Source of the DNA: Rubrivivax sp.
GTDB taxonomy: Bacteria; Pseudomonadota; Gammaproteobacteria; Burkholderiales; Burkholderiaceae_C
DNA length: 64,000 nucleotides
Direction: 5' to 3'
Assembly (NCBI GenBank): GCA_016719535.1
Contig: JADJYX010000013.1
Span: 372,001 to 436,000, forward strand
Shown: piece by piece, positions 61,677-64,000 of the stretch
Position numbering within the stretch: the first letter of the stretch is position 1
How the letters are laid out: each line of letters begins with the position of its first letter
The notes under the pieces: model-generated
The model's database searches: none
What the model was told of the DNA's origin: nothing
Seen by the model: the letters and a program-made list of their open reading frames with translations, nothing else
Position numbers and translations under genes: made by a program

Positions 61677-62230
61677 CCGCCGAACCCACCGCCAGCCCCG
61701 CGCACTACATCAAGGACCACATCCGCACCGTGCCCGACTGGCCGGCGCCGGGCGTGCAGTTCCGCGACATCACGCCGCTGCTGGCCAACCCACGCGTCTT
61801 CCGCGTGCTGATCGACCAGTTCGTGCACCGCTATTTCGACGTGCGGCCGGCAGCCATCGCCGGGCTGGACGCGCGCGGCTTCATCATCGGCTCGGTGCTG
61901 GCCTACGAACTCAACGTCGGCTTCGTGCCCATCCGCAAGAAGGGCAAGCTGCCCTTCACCACCGTCGAGGAAACCTACGAGCTCGAATACGGCTCGGCCA
62001 CGGTGGAGATGCACACCGACGCCGTGCGCGCCGGCGACCGCGTGGTGCTGATCGACGACCTCATCGCCACCGGCGGCACCATGATGGCCGGCAAGCGTCT
62101 GCTCGAGCGCCTGGGTGCGCAGGTGATCGAAGGTGCAGCCATCGTCGATCTGCCGGAGCTCGGCGGCTCGCGCCGGCTGCGCGACGCCGGGCTGCCGCTG
62201 TTCACGCTGGTCGACTTCGACGGACATTGA
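61673..62230 (+). CDS. apt: Adenine phosphoribosyltransferase
   Basis: Salvages adenine with PRPP to AMP. It has 185 residues with YIKDHIRTVPDWPAPGVQFRDIT, the family marker, then ARGFIIGSVLAYEL, IRKKGKLP (flexible loop) and the PRPP motif VVLIDDLIATGGTMMAG. The ATG at 61673 overlaps the histidine-phosphatase stop. Typical cytosolic dimer. It lies downstream of a Kef-type antiporter and the phosphatase; the pairing of phosphatase and apt is presumably only transcriptional. Confidence 0.95.
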   Translation: MTAEPTASPAHYIKDHIRTVPDWPAPGVQFRDITPLLANPRVFRVLIDQFVHRYFDVRPAAIAGLDARGFIIGSVLAYELNVGFVPIRKKGKLPFTTVEETYELEYGSATVEMHTDAVRAGDRVVLIDDLIATGGTMMAGKRLLERLGAQVIEGAAIVDLPELGGSRRLRDAGLPLFTLVDFDGH

Positions 62231-62285
62231 GCGCCACTCCGACGCCGACTTGTTTCTGTCATGCGGCTGGGCTAACGTCCATGTC

Positions 62286-63260
62286 ATGAACAAGCGTCGC
62301 ACCCTGTTGTGTGCGGTGCTGGCTGCGGCCGGCACCCTGTCGGCATCACCGCTGTGGGCCCAGGAATGGCCCACCAGGCCGGTGCGCGTGATCGTGCCCT
62401 TCCCGCCTGGTGGCGGCACCGATACGGTGGCGCGGCCGCTGACCGCCAAGCTGAGCCAGCTGGCCGGGCAGACCTTCGTGATCGACAACCGCGGCGGCGC
62501 CGGCGGCACCATCGGTGCGGGGCTGGCGGCCAAGGCCCCGGCCGACGGCTATACCGTGCTGCTGGCGCCGGTGCACCTGGCGGTAGCGGTGACGGCCTAC
62601 AAGTCACTGCCCTACGACCTGGAACGGGACCTGCTGCCGGTGACCACGGTGGCCATCTTCCCCGACGTGCTGGTCGCCGCCACGCGCGTGCCCGCAAAGA
62701 CGCTACCCGAACTGATCGCCTACGCCAAGGCCAACCCGGGCAAGGTCAACTGCGGCTCGGCGGGCAACGGCACCACGCGCCACCTGTCGTGCGAGATGTT
62801 CAACAGCTTCGCCGGCATCAAGGCCGAGCATGTGCCCTACAAGGGCACCGGCCCGGCCACCACGGCGCTCCTGGGCGGCGAGATCGACTACATCTTCGAG
62901 GCCCTGGGCAGTGCGTCTCAGCACATCCGCAGCGGCAAGCTGCGCCCGATCGCGGTCACGTCGACAAGACGATCGCCGTCGTTCCCGGAAATTCCCACCG
63001 CCAACGAGTCGGGGCTGCCCGGCTTCGACGTCACCTCCTGGTACGGCCTGTGGCTGCCGGCCGGCTCGCCGCCGGCGGTGGTGCAGCGCCTGCACGGTCT
63101 GGTGCAGAAAGCCTTCGAGGACCCCGAGCTGCGCGACCTCTGGTTCAAGCTCGGGGCCGAACCCGGTGGCATCGCCCCGGCGGCCTTTGGCGCCTTCATC
63201 CGCACCGAAGTGCAGAAGTGGGGCAAGGTGGTGCGCGACGCCGGCGTGACGATCGAGTGA
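62286..63260 (+). CDS. Tripartite tricarboxylate transporter (Bug) substrate-binding protein
   Basis: Periplasmic binding protein of 324 residues, TctC/Bug family. The signal peptide MNKRRTLLCAVLAAAGTLSA ends SPLWAQ; the mature part starts EWPTRPVRVIVPFPPGGGTD, the family hallmark, followed by VIDNRGGAGGTIG, KANPGKVNCGSAGNG and VPYKGTGPA. No tctA/tctB permease follows, so it belongs to the large set of orphan Bug proteins in Burkholderiales. Ligand unknown, probably a carboxylate. ATG at 62286. Confidence 0.92.
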   Translation: MNKRRTLLCAVLAAAGTLSASPLWAQEWPTRPVRVIVPFPPGGGTDTVARPLTAKLSQLAGQTFVIDNRGGAGGTIGAGLAAKAPADGYTVLLAPVHLAVAVTAYKSLPYDLERDLLPVTTVAIFPDVLVAATRVPAKTLPELIAYAKANPGKVNCGSAGNGTTRHLSCEMFNSFAGIKAEHVPYKGTGPATTALLGGEIDYIFEALGSASQHIRSGKLRPIAVTSTRRSPSFPEIPTANESGLPGFDVTSWYGLWLPAGSPPAVVQRLHGLVQKAFEDPELRDLWFKLGAEPGGIAPAAFGAFIRTEVQKWGKVVRDAGVTIE

Positions 63261-63305
63261 CCCGCTCGACGCCGAGCCCTGCGCCGAGCGGATGAGGCAG
63301 CGGCG

Positions 63306-64000
63306 TCAGACGGTGGCCACCGGCGTCACCGGCGAGCCCACGGCGCCCGGCAGGCGCAGCGGCGGCGCGGTCAGCAGGAAGCGGCGCCGCCCGTGCGCGC
63401 GCAGCCACTCGGCCAGCGGCGTCAGGTGCCAGAGCTCGCCCAGGTGGATGCCTTGCTTGAACAGGCAATGCTCGTGCAGGGGCAGCGTGGCGCAGCAGCC
63501 TTCGGGTTCGCCGGTGGCCGGGTGGGACTCGACCGCATAGTTGTCGGCGATCAGCACCGACAGGCCGCTGTCGGTGATCCACTGCAGCAGCTTCGCATCG
63601 CGGCCGTCGAGCACGGCACCGGTGCTCGCCAGCCGCTGCGCGTCGGGCTCGCCCTGCATGTCGATCAGCGCCTGCGCGAAGCCGGTGTGCAGGCAGACCA
63701 TGTCGCCGCTTTCCACCGTCACGCCATCGGCGGCCAGGATGGCCATCAGCCGCTCGTGGCCGATCACGGTGCGGCCGCTGCCGCAATGGGCCTGCAGGTC
63801 GATCATCACGCCGCGGCCCTGAACGCCGCGCTCGGCCATGCGCTCGATGCCCAGCGCCTTCGCGCGCGAGGTGCTCTTCCAGCTGCCGCCTGCGGGCGGC
63901 ACGCCGGCATCGGCGCCGTCCAGCGGGCCGAAGATGTCGACCTGCGGCCGGTAGCCGTTGTAGTAGCGCGGCTCGGGCACGCCGTCGCCGTCGGCATCGA
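63306..64000 (-). CDS. Cyclase/kynurenine formamidase-like family protein (5' end beyond window)
   Basis: The C-terminal ~231 residues of a cyclase-family (PF04199-type) metal hydrolase; the frame is open through the window end. Visible conserved parts are MIDLQAHCGSGRT, DMVCLHTGFAQ, VLIADNYAVES and LPLHEHCLFKQGIHLGELWHL, which carries the His/Glu metal-site region. The family includes kynurenine formamidase and manganese-dependent isatin hydrolase; the true substrate is unknown. The N-terminal HxGTHxD motif, if present, lies outside. It converges with the Bug gene, 45 bp apart. Confidence 0.85.
   Translation of the reverse strand, partial: DADGDGVPEPRYYNGYRPQVDIFGPLDGADAGVPPAGGSWKSTSRAKALGIERMAERGVQGRGVMIDLQAHCGSGRTVIGHERLMAILAADGVTVESGDMVCLHTGFAQALIDMQGEPDAQRLASTGAVLDGRDAKLLQWITDSGLSVLIADNYAVESHPATGEPEGCCATLPLHEHCLFKQGIHLGELWHLTPLAEWLRAHGRRRFLLTAPPLRLPGAVGSPVTPVATV

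Noticed and set aside
62286..63260. A full tripartite tricarboxylate transporter
   Set aside because: No TctA or TctB permease genes follow; only the binding protein is present.

Overview
The window is about 64 kb of very GC-rich, densely coding DNA from a member of the Burkholderiales, most like the Leptothrix/Rubrivivax/Roseateles-type families. The evidence is the codon bias, the protein types, and a recognisable scattered backbone (pilT-pilU, yggS, proC, ubiA, oxyR-recG, queA-tgt, kdsD-kdsC-lptC, apt). The species is not identified. I saw no tRNA, rRNA, CRISPR array or intact insertion sequence.

Layout. 1-2.9 kb: twitching-motility ATPases pilU (cut by the window edge) and pilT, with yggS divergent. 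3.1-8.0 kb: a secreted S8 protease ending in a tandem hexapeptide tail, then a PAS-GGDEF-EAL c-di-GMP enzyme. 8.0-11.8 kb: an Lrp regulator, a CnoX-type thioredoxin, glutamate dehydrogenase and proC. 11.9-17.8 kb: accessory DNA around prfC, holding a hipBA module with paired operator-like palindromes, an orphan MNT nucleotidyltransferase and a decayed type ISP restriction-modification gene. 17.8-25.8 kb: a secreted trypsin, a TerB-like protein, psuG coupled to a pectinacetylesterase-like enzyme, ubiA and a TAXI-TRAP transporter. 25.9-34.5 kb: a MocR regulator divergent from osmC/paiB/GNAT genes, oxyR, a recG with an in-frame repeat insertion, and queA-tgt.

34.5-39.6 kb is the most unusual part. 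A LuxR-type regulator, a 48-residue peptide with a double-glycine leader, an HlyD-type adaptor and a C39-peptidase ABC exporter lie in one direction. Three near-identical 16-bp lux-box-like dyads sit upstream of the regulator and of the peptide, each promoter-proximal box next to a -35-like hexamer. The regulator has the LuxR fold but lacks two classical acyl-homoserine-lactone contact residues, and no luxI is present. I read this as a candidate LuxR-controlled export system for a short peptide. A small divergent protein of unknown function shares the control region.

39.6-55 kb: an overlapping operon (NatB/NatA, alpha/beta hydrolase, Cys-less glutaredoxin), a PrsT-like TPR lipoprotein, a thioredoxin-fold protein, DUF427, pirin, GST, an acyl-CoA synthetase, an HDOD protein with a terminator in its leader, and a GMC oxidoreductase. 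55-64 kb: a glycine-rich RRM protein, an SDR, the LPS genes lptC-kdsC-kdsD, a Kef-type antiporter, a histidine phosphatase coupled to apt, a Bug-type binding protein and a cyclase-family enzyme cut by the window end.
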